This document shows positions 31,529-46,600 of a stretch of 64,000 nt of DNA, one piece after another. Each line of letters opens with the position of its first letter. Positions within the stretch are counted from its first letter, which is position 1. The notes below the pieces were generated by a model. It saw only the letters and a list, made by a program, of their open reading frames with translations. It made no database searches and had not been told where the DNA came from. Made by a program: the position numbers and the translations under genes. The DNA is from Owenia fusiformis (Eukaryota; Annelida; Polychaeta; Sabellida; Oweniidae), in NCBI GenBank assembly GCA_903813345.2, contig CAIIXF020000006.1, positions 7,430,989 to 7,494,988 on the forward strand. Direction: 5' to 3'.

Positions 31529-34500
31529 AGAATAAAATAATGCTAGGCTTATGTGAATATTTGACTGAAAGATGATGATAAATTAAATTATTGTTATTAT
31601 GGTATGTTATATACATGTATAGATCATGACTGATACACTGAACTGTCAGGTCACACATATAAGAAACCTTGTGATACCATGGAGATCATTGCAACATAAA
31701 TTCTATTTTATCATTCAGACTGTAAACATCAAGGTTTCTTTATATGTACTATTGCAGTTAATGACATTTTGAAATCACAATGCAAAGGTAAATTCCATCA
31801 TAAATGTATGTTAAGCCATACAATTAGAAGTAGATTCTTTGTTTTCTGTCCCCATGCGTGTATGATTTATTGAGAGTAGATCAGGACAAAGAAACACATC
31901 CAAGTATCATTAATATGAAACCATCTTGATCTAAAATCTGCTTAATTGAATAGTTTCATTACAATCAGTGTAAACCAGAAATTCTGCACAAAAATGTACC
32001 ATTCCTTTTTATTGCCAGAAATCATATACATTTGAGTTAGTGTTTTTTTTCATGTACCCTTGCATGATTGAATTAGCCAGGACGTAAAACATGGTATCTA
32101 CTTCTTATGGCCGTAGTTTCAATTTATTAAACATAAAATTTTCCATTTACTTTTATAGTCTTTATATGCCATCTTAGATTTCTACAGTTGCTGTTGTAAT
32201 TCACTATTCCTGTATTGCTTACTCAGCACAATTGTCATTTTCATTATTTTGCATTATTTTCAATAAACCACTGTGATAAAGTGTATAAATGGGAGGTTAC
32301 AAAATGCAATAATTGTCACACAGTTTCATTTGTATTCTGTATTTTTTTATCACTGTATGGTCTCTTGCATAATATGGCTCAATAAAAGATATGTTTGGAA
32401 AAGTTTTGGACAATTGGGAAGATTTAATGCTTGTTTGTGTCATGGATTGAAAATGAGAAGATTCAGTCATATTTGATGATTTCATTTTTAAAAGTGGTCC
32501 TTCAGTCCCTTGGATAATATCCATCTATTTTGGTATTTGAGACATGCATGATATTTCAAAAGATTACTTTTTTCTAGTACTCTGTTCATAATTGTAGCTT
32601 TCTTATCATAAATACCCAAGAGAAATGATTTGAAATTGAAAAAGTGGAATGAGCAAGGAATGTAGTAAACATGCATGTATTCAATGCACAAGGTTGAGGA
32701 AATCGTGGATAGTGCTTTATTCAACTTTTCTCCCAACCAATCATGTTCATATCATTACTCAGATTGTAATATTCATAAACTGACTGCACATTTTAGCTCA
32801 TCTAATCTAAATAATATAGTAGTGTTCAAAATGTTTAGTGAGTACATGTATAAATAAACTGTAGATGTTCCATTTCATATTTAAAAATTTATCATTTTCA
32901 AAAATAATTTGTTCTCGATTTATATATATAATTTAGGCTTTTATGAACAAAAAGGAACATTTTCCTTTTGATTTTTCACAATATTGACCATGAAGAAACT
33001 AGTTTAGAATTATTCAAGAAATGACTACCAATGGTGTATCTAACCTCTGAGTAGACTCAGTCTTCATAGATTTAAAAAAAGTCAGATAAAAAATATTTTG
33101 TCCTTCCTAAGAATTTTGAACTAAATAACAAATTGAATTGAATTGAATTTCTTTAGTTCATGACATGTGTATCAGTATTCAATTGATGTAGATGTTTATT
33201 GTTATGATATAACAGAGGACAGGTGCAATTTAAAGGTTGTATATAGTTTTAACACATTACTACAATTGATGAATATATTACTCTTAAGAAATTACTCAAC
33301 TGTACATCAGTCAAAAATTGATCATTGGAGTTTAGAAGTAAATAGATTGTTAAATAGAGGCCCCATGCAATAGAGGATCATTTCAGCTATCATCTCTTGA
33401 TGTTATAGGCCATACATTTTGTAAAATTAGGGAATTGTATTATTTCCTTGAATTTCTGAAATAACAATGTAGTTACAATTGAATTGAGTTCAAACCCACT
33501 GAGAGAAGAAAGGTGTTAACCCTTATCAAACTATATGTAGTTGGGCATTATTGCAACAATTTTGTAATTTGTTTTTAAAACACTTGAACATTCAAACAGG
33601 CTTTCATTTGATATATAATACATGTACTAGTGAACTGATATTCATTTACCATCTCAATTGGTAGTGAACAATTTAAGATATATAAATAAGATAAGGGTTA
33701 ACATTTATGAACTATAATACTGTTATATATAAATCACCTCATTCCAAATAAATAACATTTTTTGTAACCCCAATCCTGTATAACACCTAATGTGATTACC
33801 TATCTATTATTTACTTCAAGATATGTTGTTTCAATTGTAAAAAGCCAACCAGGTATCATAAAGTTACAGATGCGAAAGTGAATTGTCTGTTTTAGAACAA
33901 ATGGTTTCACAAGCTGTAACCTGATGATATTTGGAATAACTGATCAAGATTTAATCTGACTCCAATCCTCTGGACTGGTCCCTACCCAAGCAAGCTATTT
34001 TATCAGCCATGTGTTTAACTTGTGGAGCACTGATGTTTAAACTTTCTGTTCCAAGTGGATTGGACTTGAGGATTCCTGTTGTTTCACAATTAGCCTAGAC
34101 TAATGTAAATATATGAACACCTGTACATTATAAAGTGAACTCACAGGGACATGCATGCTAATTGTGGCATTTGCACAAGAAATGCTGTTTTGTAAAATAA
34201 ATACAATGTAATTATGATATAAATATGATATATATATAAATATGAAAAAATACAAAAATGTTCTGTGAATGTTTTATGAGTACCTAAGCAATAGTCAGAT
34301 GATCATGTTTTGTTTTTATGTATTTTTTCTCAATCATACTTAATTATGTCACCACCAAAACAAAAAAATCCTTTAAGGTTAACACCAAAATGTTTGTATT
34401 TGTATATCCATCTTTTTGATTAAGTATGATATGCCTTCAAGCCCATCAGAAGGGGGGGGGGGGGCATTGGTGGCGACCGCCAGAAATTTTTTAGAGAGAT

Positions 34501-37490
34501 TTGTATTTCATGGTGTAAATATGGCTCTCAGACATGCTCAGGGTATTGGGAGGGTCTAAATTTCATAATGTTCACACTGAATTTTACCCTCTAACCTGAA
34601 TAAAACCCAGAAAATCATCAAAGAAACAACAAGAATTATTTTAATCAGCCCGGGAAAAAAAATTGAACAATTCTGAAAAATTGACCGTGAATGTTCAATG
34701 GTTATCAAATTCTGCCCCTTGCCAAAAGTATCTCTCCTTTTTGACTTAGTTATTTTCCTCATTTTTTCAGTGATGTACATTTTCTCTAGAATATTTCACC
34801 TCTGATTCCTTAGAGGTCAAAGATTCATGTCCTAGTGAACAAATACTCATCAATCAAGGATTAAGGAAGGTAGTAAATAATTTGAAATTTAATTTCCTGG
34901 CAAATTATTTTTTGGACAAGGCCAAAAAATATGAGTTACGATATATGACAATTTTGGTTAATCATATCCTATATTATATACAGTTTGTCGTTGGTCATCT
35001 AAAGGCACATGTGTTCAGAACCAATTGTAAGCTTACAAATGATTATTTTTTCCCAGATATTTTGTTTCAAATGTAAAATATCAGTGTTAAACAATTGTTG
35101 TCTACATTGAAGTACAAGTGCCTCTGAAAACCTGAGAAAGAACGATTGATTCCATGATCTGTAACCTTGTGATGTTTGGAGAAGCTGGCGTCATATGACA
35201 CGCTCAGTGAACTTCACAATATTCACAAGGGAAGGATTCATGAGGGCAGGATAGCATTGATTCTCAGTAACCTAAGATGGCCGAGTAAAATTCCGATTCA
35301 TCTTTAAAAACTGGGTACACCTTACGAAAACCGCAAGGCAAACGTAATTAAAGTAAACCTTTTATTTCATTAACAAGATACTTTTTTAAAGGAACCAAAC
35401 TTTCATTTGTACAATTACAATATTGAGAGACCTAAACATGCTGTGTATATGTCATTTTGTTTCGACGAGGTTGGGATGGATGTTTCATTCCAAACATGAT
35501 ACCAAGAAAAAAAGTGTCTGATTTCTAAAACAATATAGAGAAAAGAATATCTATATTTTTCAAATTAAATTGTTACCATTCAAATGATGATAATTAAATT
35601 GATGATGTGTAAATTTTTCAGAATTTTTTGATGACTGGTTTAAGAGGAACATGTGTTCAATTCAGTTTGCTACATCAGTACCAATCCTTTACCGATTTCA
35701 GGAACTACGGTCAACGTAGAGCAAATGTTGACGCAGAGCAAATGTGTCTGAGGTTTAAGCCTGTACTTTAAAAGTGAATATTTTAAAATAACAAAAATGT
35801 TCTGTGTATGTTATACAACAGTCACATTAGATTTTATTTTATGTATTCTTTTTATTACTCCATCATTATACATAATTTACAAAATGGCAGATATTATCGG
35901 GGATGTTATTTCTATTTATAGCAATTAGAGATTATCCATAATTCAACTCCTTTCACTGATAAAAATATCACCTTTTATATTCGTCAACAGAAAACAATAG
36001 CCTATATTCAAACAATAGCCATACATATTAACACCTATTCCTCAGAATATTGGCTCATTTGTCCATTTTAGAGAACGATGTGGATGTTACCTAAGAAATA
36101 AACAATGTCTGATTTAAGCCAATTTGTTAAGCCAATTTTGGTCCAAAAATGGCCAAAATCACTAGAAGGTGCTCAGAATGGTGAAAACTGCATGTTCTTG
36201 CATGCTCTTGTATCAGCCTCCACAAGAATGATGTGACAACTAGGAACTGGTCTGTGATTGGCCAGTTTGTTCTAGTTTGTTCTCTAGGCCTACATTGTGT
36301 TGCATGTTTTAGGTTTAAAGACATTTTGGGCAGAAACAACCTCAATTTCTTTTCTACAATTTACTATAAATCTCGACAATATTGGAAATAATAAAAAAGT
36401 CAAAGGACGATTCTCGGTTTGGAGAACAAAGTTCATCAATCAAAATGAGCATTATCCCTGCTTCGGACTTTGATTTTTTTTACATAATATAGATTTGAAT
36501 GTCTTCTTTTGAATAGTCATAATTTAATTTGGGTAATATTTCTAGATTTTTCGCAAAAAAATATTAGTGCAGTACACTGATGAACTTCTTTCCCCAAATC
36601 GAGGCTTGTATTTTATTGAATCGGTCTAATTGAGCGTTATCCCTGCTTCAGACCAATTTGTTATTTTTACATCTTGTAGATTTAAATGTCCTCTTATGAA
36701 TATTCATAGTTTAATTTGGGTATTATTTCTATATTTTTCATGAAAGAAATTATTAGACCAGAAGACTGTTCTCCAAACCGAGAATAGTCCTTTCACCAAT
36801 GTAATAAATAAAAAAAACTTGGCACCTTTTAATGTATTACAAAATAATGTACAAAGAGTATGAGGATGGTAAAAATATTTTACCATAAGGTGTTAAAATA
36901 TTTAATAAATATACTGATTCAAACCTTCAAGCAAGAAAACATTCACTGTCCATTTACTACTAAGTGTGATATATATACATTTCACAAAAATAATTTACAG
37001 TTTTGTACATAAAATAATAATATATCAACATTCTTCAACAAAGCCTCTGTGACTGATTAATAAAATATTGTTATGAATTGAAAAGTAAACTTGTTGAGAC
37101 TTGGGGATATAAGGCAATAACAACATACATATTAGCATTTGCATATGTAAGTTCAACATAAAATAATTTGCATTTGTACAATATTTTACATGAAAATAAA
37201 TAACATTTGGCAGGAGGCTTCATCAGGATAAAAAATACATTGAAGCTTTCAGATCACGATTTCTCTAATTCAATGACTTAACTAAGCACCCTGAATCAGA
37301 GAAGCAACAAAGTCTAATATTGCATCTTCCTAAGCTTATTCAATATACCAATCTCCCAGCATTTCATTCAGTATGTTCCTTCTTCCTCTCTACAGGCACT
37401 TATTTGAGTTTTACCATGAATCACTGGTTTGAAATGAAGAGATTTCCTTGATGACACTATTTCTTATTCACAATGTGTTACTCATCCCAT
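31529..37490. other. Convergent 3' region between VPS26 and SPRYD3
   Basis: VPS26 (plus) and SPRYD3 (minus) converge here. The first part is probably VPS26 3'UTR, with many AATAAA words (for example near 32262 and 34197). No coding exon is recognised. It includes a G homopolymer run near 34452-34464 and the fold-back element at 36402-36793. Confidence 0.6.
36402..36793. mobile_element. Fold-back element with internal tandem duplication
   Basis: AAAGGACGATTCTCGGTTTG with GAGAAC near the left end is inverted at the right end (GTTCTCCAAACCGAGAAT then AGTCCTTT). Between the ends, two direct copies of about 180 bp share GCRTTATCCCTGCTTC, ATAATTTAATTTGGGTA-like and ATATTTTTC words. Confidence 0.65.
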
Positions 37491-37496
37491 TTTATT
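37491..37496 (-). terminator. SPRYD3: Poly(A) signal AATAAA of SPRYD3
   Basis: The minus strand reads AATAAA about 180 nt after the SPRYD3 stop codon. It is the first such signal downstream. Confidence 0.5.
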
Positions 37497-37673
37497 GATT
37501 AATTGCCTTGAAATGACAATATTTAGAGTAATGAAGAGATAAAGGAAATTTTGTATCTAGAACAACCAGGGAATTAAATATCTGCAGAGGGGAGGAGCAA
37601 AGAAAGAACAGGCTGAAAGAAAACAGGAGACTGCCACGATACATAGAACAGGTCATCATGACCTGAGTCAAGG

Positions 37674-40600
37674 TCACCCAGTCAGAGGGTGAAGGTCAAC
37701 TCTAACTCTTTCATCTCCACTTAGCATTCCAACCGTTGGGTAGAAGCCGCCTTTTGGAATTCGGATCTCACGCCTTCCAATTGTTTTTCCATTTCGCGTA
37801 AAAAATACCTGAAATAAAAGATTGATTTGTGAAATATTTAACACGTTTGCTGGAATAAAATTTTTAGACACTACTTTTATGCCATGAGCTTACTCTGCTT
37901 TAGTTCCAGTCTCTGACTTTCCTCTACTTCACTGCTAGTCTCTGATTAACCTGTACTTAAGTGACAGTCTCAATATTATTAACTCTTTAGTCAATTACAC
38001 TAACTTATACTTAATTAATCAACTTCTCCATACTTCAGTGCCAGTCTCTCAAAGGTTCATTAATGCCCTTAACTTAAGTGCCAGTCTCTGTGTTAAGTTC
38101 TGATTTACATGTACTTAAGTGCCAGGATGTCTGCATATCATCTGTGACCTACCTGCACTTTTGTGTCAGCCTCTGCATTAAGTTTCTGACTTAACTGAAC
38201 TTTAGAGCCAGTCTCCACAAGGTTTCTAAAATACCTTAATCTTAGTGCTAGTACCTGCATTAGGTCTGTAAGTATCCTTCACCTTAGTGCCAGTCTCTGT
38301 ATTAGGTCTCCAATTTACCTGTACTTTAGTGCCAATCTCTACATTAGGTCTCCAACTTACCTGTACTTTTGTGCCAATCTCTACATTAGGTCTCCAACAT
38401 ACCTGTACTTTAGTGCCAATCTCTACATTAGGTCTCCAACATACCTGTACTTTAGTGCCAATCTCTACATTAGGTCTCCAACTTACCTGTACTTTAGTAC
38501 CAATCTCTACATTAGGTCTCCAACATACTTGTACTTTAGTGCCAATCTCTACATTAGGTCTCCAACTAACCTGTACTTTAGTGCCAATCTCTACATTAGG
38601 TCTCCAAAATACCTGTATTTTAGTGCCAATCTCTACATTAGGTCTCCAACTTACCTGTACTTTAGGGCCAATCTCTACATTAGGTCTCCAACTTACCTGT
38701 ACTTTAGGGCCAATCTCTACATTAGGTCCCCAACTTACCTGTACTTTAGTGCCAGTCTCTGCATTTGGTTTTTCCCACCAGTCTTCCTCCTCCTCAGAAT
38801 CAGAGCTATGGTAATCTGACTCCAGGTTCAGCAGCTCATCTATTTTATCCTCAGCATCTGGGGAAACATCTGGAGATATGTCTGAGTCTTCCTCACTGTT
38901 GTAGTCTCTTGGGAAGAGTATACCACATCCCATGATGTCTCCTGTAATAAAGTGGGAACACTTGTACATTAAGAGAACACATTGTTTATTTACAGAACAA
39001 ATGTATATAAACATTGAAGGAGATTGCCAGTAAGATGTATTGAGGATGTACAAAATTGTATGTTGAAGGTAAAATTAGTACTACACAGTGTACTTGGGCT
39101 ACTGTTTATATTAAAACATTCAAGTTGGAGAAATGCATGTTGTGCTCCGATGGTATTGAAATCTTTTGGTTTTGACTAAATGCCAATTGTAAACAGTAAT
39201 ATGTTTTTCAAAGTAAATAAATTCTATATATGCAAAATGTAAGAATCAATAATATGACCACAGAACCAAAACAAACAAACAAACAAACCATGCTAACAGT
39301 GTTGAACAATACCAGCCCTAGTATAAAAAATTATTCAATGTCTATTCTCATCAATCTAAAATAAAAATCTTGCACAGACCTGCCTCTCAGAAGGTAACTC
39401 ATATGTTACAGTTCACCCCAGAAATTTCCTCACCTTTTAAACACTTGGGTCCAAATGGTTCTCCGATTCCACTCCCCAGGAAGAGTTTGCCATCATCGGC
39501 ATGGTAAGCAACAGAACCTTTGTTCCAGCCTGGGTGACGATACTTGGGATAGTCCTAGAAATAAACATTTTAAACAGCATATGAGAATGGTGATTCATCA
39601 TATAGCTCTTCAGTTTCCAAAACATTGATTTATGTGTGAATATTTCTACATTAAAACTCCACAAAAATTTGAAATTACTCTTTTTTCAACCCCTCATACA
39701 TGTCATGGGTCAACAGAGAACAGGCAAAAAAAACTTATAATATGAGTTAAATTGGTGTATTTATGTGTATTTTACCATGTCGTACATTTACACACATTTC
39801 CTTTGGTTTGAAAGGAAACACTAGTTTTTGGACTGATTAATAGGATTTCACCATATCCCTACTGATCTTCAATAGGATAATGAGGAAACTCATGGAACAA
39901 ATGAAGAGGGCCTTGAACCACAAAGGATATCTACTGGAAGAGTGTTGCAGATAGCTGAAACGCTTGCTAGAAGCCTTGCTAGTTTACACTTGCTTATGTT
40001 ATAAATTGTTGAAAGAATATTATATAATGTTATATGCATTATACTTATTCTATTATGCAAACCATGACAACTTAAACTAATATTGCCTCTGTATCTACAT
40101 CCCCCACTGATATCTATACCAAAACTCTCAGGAATTTCTTGAACATAATATACCCCTGTAGTGTACCCCTGCACAAATGACTGGATGTATTTTATGGTCA
40201 TTATGCCATATAAGTGGAGGAGAGAAAGAAATTTTTAAGTTACATAAGATGCATCAATAAATTACAATACCCACCCTTCGCGCTACTCCAATTGCGATGT
40301 AACAGTTTTCTCCTGGATCTATGACTTCTATTTCATAGTAGTGATTAGTTGTGTCTAGTGCGTATCTGGCTTGAGCTAGTCCCACATCTATAATACTCTT
40401 ACCACGACCTGTATACTCAAGGACCTAAAAGGAAACATACATTTCTTGAAATCATAATTTACAACTGACCTTTAACAACTGATTTTTACAACTGACCTTT
40501 AATGCAACAGTGACCTTTATAATCTGTGAGCTTCAAATCACTTAAGGCTGGCATTAACAAAGTACATGTATGACCTACATAAAGGTGTTATGCCTTAAAA

Positions 40601-43600
40601 TCTGTTTAAGTCAGTCATTTCATTGTTATAATATATGCCTATAAGTAAAAAGTATATTCTTCACACTTCAAGCAGTTAAAGCTTTTGCAAACTTTAATTT
40701 TGATTTCAATATTGATTAACATTAAGCTGTACTTATCAACATATTGAGCAATACATATATCAAACAAAAAATAATTAAAAATGAAAAACTACATTCATTT
40801 GATAATACTAATCCTATATATCAAATGAAACCAATAAATTTATATTTTATGTTGATTTAAATAGAAAACGATAACCTTGAAATGAGTTGATACATGTACA
40901 TGATCTTATAACAAGCAATTACTCAACCATAATATTAAGATAATAATCAATATCACAAATTGAAGATGAGCAAACATATCTACAATAGAAAACATCAAAA
41001 TACAATAAACTAGATTTATATCAACATTTGAGATTACCGAGTACAAATACGTCATGCAGTTTTATAATTATCTGACTGTCATCTTCCATTCAGCATTAGG
41101 TAGGGATATTGACTTTTAAGCATAATATTATCATCCTTGACAGATGATATAATCACAAGACATTGACAAGAAATGATTTTATTTATTAAGAAGTGGTCGC
41201 TTGGCTTAAGTGTTACAAAGGATGTCATTTTCATGTTTGTTAAAATGGAAAAGAAGATAAGAAAATACTGTTAATGAAAGGTGAAATTCAATTCTTAAAT
41301 AGGATACCAACTCATTTATTTGAGATTTGAGATAATTTGGAGGAGAGGGGGGGGGACAGACATTCTTTAACCAATTCTTAACTTTTTGAATTGAAATTAT
41401 ATTTTTATTAGATTGTCACATTTTTATTTCAGATTCCCAGCTGGCATATAAAGCAGCAAGATCACTATCAGCAATCGGTGAATCAAGCATAATCCAAAAG
41501 ACAATATCAGCTGACACATTTATAGGACAAAATCTAAGGTAGTTCAACATCAAGAAGGATAAGCACGATTTTATTAATTCAGGAAAAATAATCTCAGGAA
41601 TTAAACAACAATTAAGCAACAATTTCCAAAACACAATCTCTAACAATTCAATCGAAACTTTGTGAAAAACAACTTCCAAAACACAAATTAAAACAAAATC
41701 ACAACAGACAAACAACTGGTTGCAATGAGGAGTGGCATAGCAAGATTATCTACATTGATTGCCTTTATAGTTCTGCAGAAGGCAATGTATGGTAAGAATG
41801 GTTTCAATTTGGCATACATGTAGGTCAGGATACTATGATCAGTCAAAAGATAAAATTACAATAAACAAAATAAATTAAATTTTGACAAACATTAAATTCA
41901 AATTTAAAAAATATTTTACCAATCATATGAACATTTTGAAATAGTGACTTTTTGATTCAATGGTGACTTTTAATTCAACAGACATCATAAAAACATCTGA
42001 GTTATACTATTTCAGGCACAGCTGAATTAAATCTGCAGATGTGTAGCAAAGAGGAAATGTCACAGCTGACAAAAAGCATAAAGGATGACATAAAGGAAAA
42101 AATCAAATCTTCCTTTTGTGAATTAAAGTTTGATTTAAAAGCTGAATTTGAAGATCTAAAGGATGAAATGATATTTACAGTTGCTAAGAAATTGAAAGAT
42201 GCCACTAGAGCTCAGGAAAATAATTCACCATGTACAGATGAAGATGAAGACATTATTTCATAACATACAGCTTGGCACTTGATTACATAATTGACCCCAG
42301 GGATTCATTCATTGATTGTATACTGGTCATAGTTTAACAGTGATCATAGACTTTAATATCAACATGTTCCATTACTGTTTGACATTGAGCCAAACAGCAT
42401 CATACCATAAAGCCTACCCACATCAGCACTCCGAAATAGGCACAAATGAAACCAGTTGAGATAGCAATGATTATGTAATTTATTATTATGGGACAAATTA
42501 CAAAATAAGTGTTTATCTATGAGGAAAAGCCGTTCAACAACCAAAGGGAAAGTAGTTCACCATTAGCACGCACACCAGATAGGAGAAATTATCCAACCAT
42601 TGCTATATCAAAAATTTGTGTCCTAATTAGGATATATTCAATACCAAAATTTGTCAATTAATTTGGCTGTTTTATTTGGAGGAGACGCAAAATTGTCCAC
42701 CAAATTAAGTAGTCGCCAAATTCAACATTTCATATTTCAATCGTAAGTATGTATAGAATACATTTCAATATTGCAATTCCGCCAAATTAAGTAGCCGCCA
42801 AATGTTCAAAACAACAAATCCGCCAAAGATAGTAGAGCCAAATTAAGTAGAAGAACAGAATACTATACTCTGTCGCCATATCAAAAATGTTGAGAGGTAA
42901 GACACATGAGGTTGGGATACCCATCAGATTTGTTTGTATTGAACTCAGGGGCCACAAACAAGATAAACCCCTGGTCTTGAAACAGACTGAACTTGAAGCG
43001 AATGTACTGATCCTTATAAGTAATTTTGGCTAGAACTGATTTATCAATCATTGGAAATCTTAATTACGCAACTTCCCCAGACATTGTTACATTATCTACT
43101 TAATGTTCTTGTTTCAGATAGTTCTTGATAATACATGTAGTTTAATGTTTTATGCCATTGTGTTTTTTCTTGAATAAAACTTTATAGTATTCAATTGATG
43201 GCTAGTGTAATTTGGAGAATGTGCTGTTGCATTGGATGTGTGAGTTATGTATTCCTGTACCTGGAGGATGATGAATTCAAACTGTAAATCAAACAAGACT
43301 CAACCCAATAGATAGATAGATGGAGAATTCACTAACTTTTGCTTGCTTTCCTGAAAAATTCTCATTTATATGGGTATTGTAGAATTTCAAAATAAATTGG
43401 CATTTTAAAAGTTTCATAAAATAGACAATTATAAAAAAGAATCAACAAATATTAGTATCTTTTTGCAGTATAATCAAATAGCTTTTGCAAATGTTAATTA
43501 TCGTTTCTTCCTTATCATTTTAATTCATAGCTTTTTTATTTGCACATAAAACATAAGTTGATTTCAACAAGGCTATTGTTCATAGATGCATGGGCTTTCT

Positions 43601-46600
43601 CATTGAAAGCCCAGGATAGATGTCACTATGGTAGATTTAGGTATTTTGTCATTTGTCATTTTGTCACTCAATAGTCCCAAACTATACTGCTATATACATG
43701 TAAATCTTCCAGCTGGTATTAGAGATGTAACATTTAAAGCACATGACTATGCTTTCACCCAAATTTTTCCCAAGTGTGTGCAAAACCATAATGTTTATAA
43801 TTCTGGCTAAAATAATGGTCAAAATATGCCAATTTTGTGATTTCCCTCATTTTTTCCAAGTTGCAAATGGGGTTTACAAGTTGGAGCATGTGAGTTTATT
43901 TTCAAAATCTCAAGTGGGTGTAGTGTCCACTTGGTTCATTGAGATTTCTGAATATTTACCTGCTTTTGTCCCAAAATAACCCATATTTGAAATACCAGAA
44001 TCAAAAGGGCACATTGTTTCTCTTGTAAATACCACCTTGAATATGGTACAAGATGAAAACAGGACCCACTTACCTGTCCTCGAAGTCTAACATCGTGTAA
44101 TCGTGACCACTCTTCTTCATAGTTGTCTATCGACATTGAGATGTGATCTGTGTGTTCCCATTCTGCCTCTAGGTTAAGCTTCACCTCTTCCCCTTCTGAG
44201 TGCATCCCCACTGCAGGATACAGACCATCAGGTGGCATCAACATTAATACTGTGCCAAGCTATTATAAAAAAAATTAATAATTATATAAATGAGGACTCA
44301 TTTACCTCATTTGTATTACAGATATTAGAACATTTATAATATACATGTTGTATATGTTAAATTTAATCCAACTGTTGACCACAAAATAAATAAATGACTT
44401 ATTATATTAAATGTATCCCAAAGAAATGAGGAATGATCCAAAAGTTCACGGTGATATTTTGTTATGCTCAGAAAATATTTATTTATTAAAGCATTGAATA
44501 TACCTCCTTGCCATTCCTTGTGAAAAATACTGGTACCATTTGTCTTGGTTTGCCATGTTCTACCTGCATCTGTTCAAACTTCACTCCACACCCCACTCTG
44601 TCCCCTGCCTGGAACTTTCCCCCATAGGGACGACCATGGCCATTTGATTTAAACAATCTGAAATAAATAACTAGGGATGATTATCATGGAATACTTTAAA
44701 TAAGCCTATTCTTGATATTTGCATACTTAAATTTCATTAGAAGTTGAACCATTTTATTGACTTTCTGTGCAATTCCGTTGAAATGGTGTTGACTCCTTCT
44801 TTTACTTCTCATGCGTTTCATTAACAAGAATCTAGTTCTTTTATATGAGAATGGTTATCTGTTGCAATGGTTATCTGGGCAAACATACAAGAACAATTTT
44901 CTTGCAAGTATGGAAAATGTTGCTATCAATTGTCACATGAATTATTAAAGTAGCAAGAACAGCAACCACTATAATTGTGATATAGGTTGCTATGGGAACC
45001 ATGACTTACTTGCCATCGTCACCATGGTAAGCTACAGAATCTGAGTTCCAACCTGGTTGCTTAGTGAGGGGGTATCTAAGTGGACACAGTCCCACAGCTG
45101 AAACATACAAAGGGCAATGTTACTGGAGAAGCTAAAATGTCAACCAAACTACTAGCCTTAATTACTTTGTAAATATTTGACCAATATGCATACCTTATTG
45201 TATAAGAGGTGTTTAAAACATCAGAACTATATCTCTATTATGAGAAATGTATTGGACTGTTTAAGAAAACACTATTTTTGAAAACTATCTTTCCTTAAAA
45301 TCATTCAAAAATACCTGAACCAAAAATTATAAAAATTATAGGGTGGGATAGCAGCTTTTTGCTCACTCTGCACATCATTATAGATTCAACAAGAACAATT
45401 AGTGACAGTTTCCATGTTTTTCCATGCAGGGGGAGACGTCAAGCCTTAAAACAATAAAAAGAAATTCAGACTTGCAACTTCCAAGACATTACACTCTCTG
45501 ATTTTTGCTGTCATTTTTATTGAGTATCAAAATATTGTGTAATGTACTAACATATTGTTCCCGAGGCTCCTGTATCAATGATTTCTACTTCAAAGTAGCT
45601 GTTTTCTTTTGAGAGAGGTTGTGCTCCTATATACACGCCAACTAGGTTGCTCTCATCTGTACAATTATAACTGAAAATATATTTTATGATGATACATTAG
45701 AGCATATAACATTAATTTGAGCTTGTAACTGAAAAGTTGAAAACCTCTGCATGGACTTCTAGATGGACTTCTTTCAATTAAACTAATTCATACATAACAT
45801 GCTGTTATTTGCAATAGTGAACCATGTTCTTATGATAATAGCATGCAGTTTCATCTAATGTAGTTTTTGTACTCTGACTCATATCAAGCAAGTTACATGT
45901 ATCAATAAAATCATATGACACTTTGAGGCTTTACTATGGCAAGTCTTTGCTAAATTATCCTCAAATTTCAACCGGCTCTTGTGATTAAAAAGGACTCAAA
46001 TTGCATAAATCATATTGATTATTTGGGCAATATATTTTGTTGAATTGGCTATTTTGTTAAAAAGGGAACTCAGAAAGACTGATTAAGACATTCATACTGA
46101 CCTGAAACGCAAATTGACTACAAGAAAGGTGACAAAATATTGCAAACATTTTAAAGTTAACCAAGTGTTGTGTTATAACAGCCGAAACAAACTAAAGTAT
46201 AAGATTGTCTCCATTTAATTTTTGCTACTTTATTTTTAAATAACATCCATAAGCTGTCTTGATATTACTGAATTTGCTTTGTAACGTAACATTACAATAT
46301 TCATTACCTCAAAATATCTCCATCTATACTGATACGTTCGCTGTTGCTGCGTGCTTGCTGCTGCAGATCTCTAGCACCATCTATTAGGTCAACCTCATGA
46401 CGAAAATCATGGTAGAAATGGCGGATATCCTGCTGTGCTTGTATACTCATAACGATTTCGTTGTATGCCTGGGCAAGATGGCGGTTGTTATGGTGCTGGC
46501 GAACTGCTCTTCTGTGACGACCACGGGCCCCCTCCATCTCATACTATAGAATTAAATAAAATATATTAAGTATAGTTGAAAATATGTGAAGCAAGTATAC

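Noticed and set aside
38287-38819. Plus-strand open frames over the SPRYD3 repeat
   Set aside because: Antisense reading of the 42 bp array; periodic low-complexity peptides with no start context or similarity.
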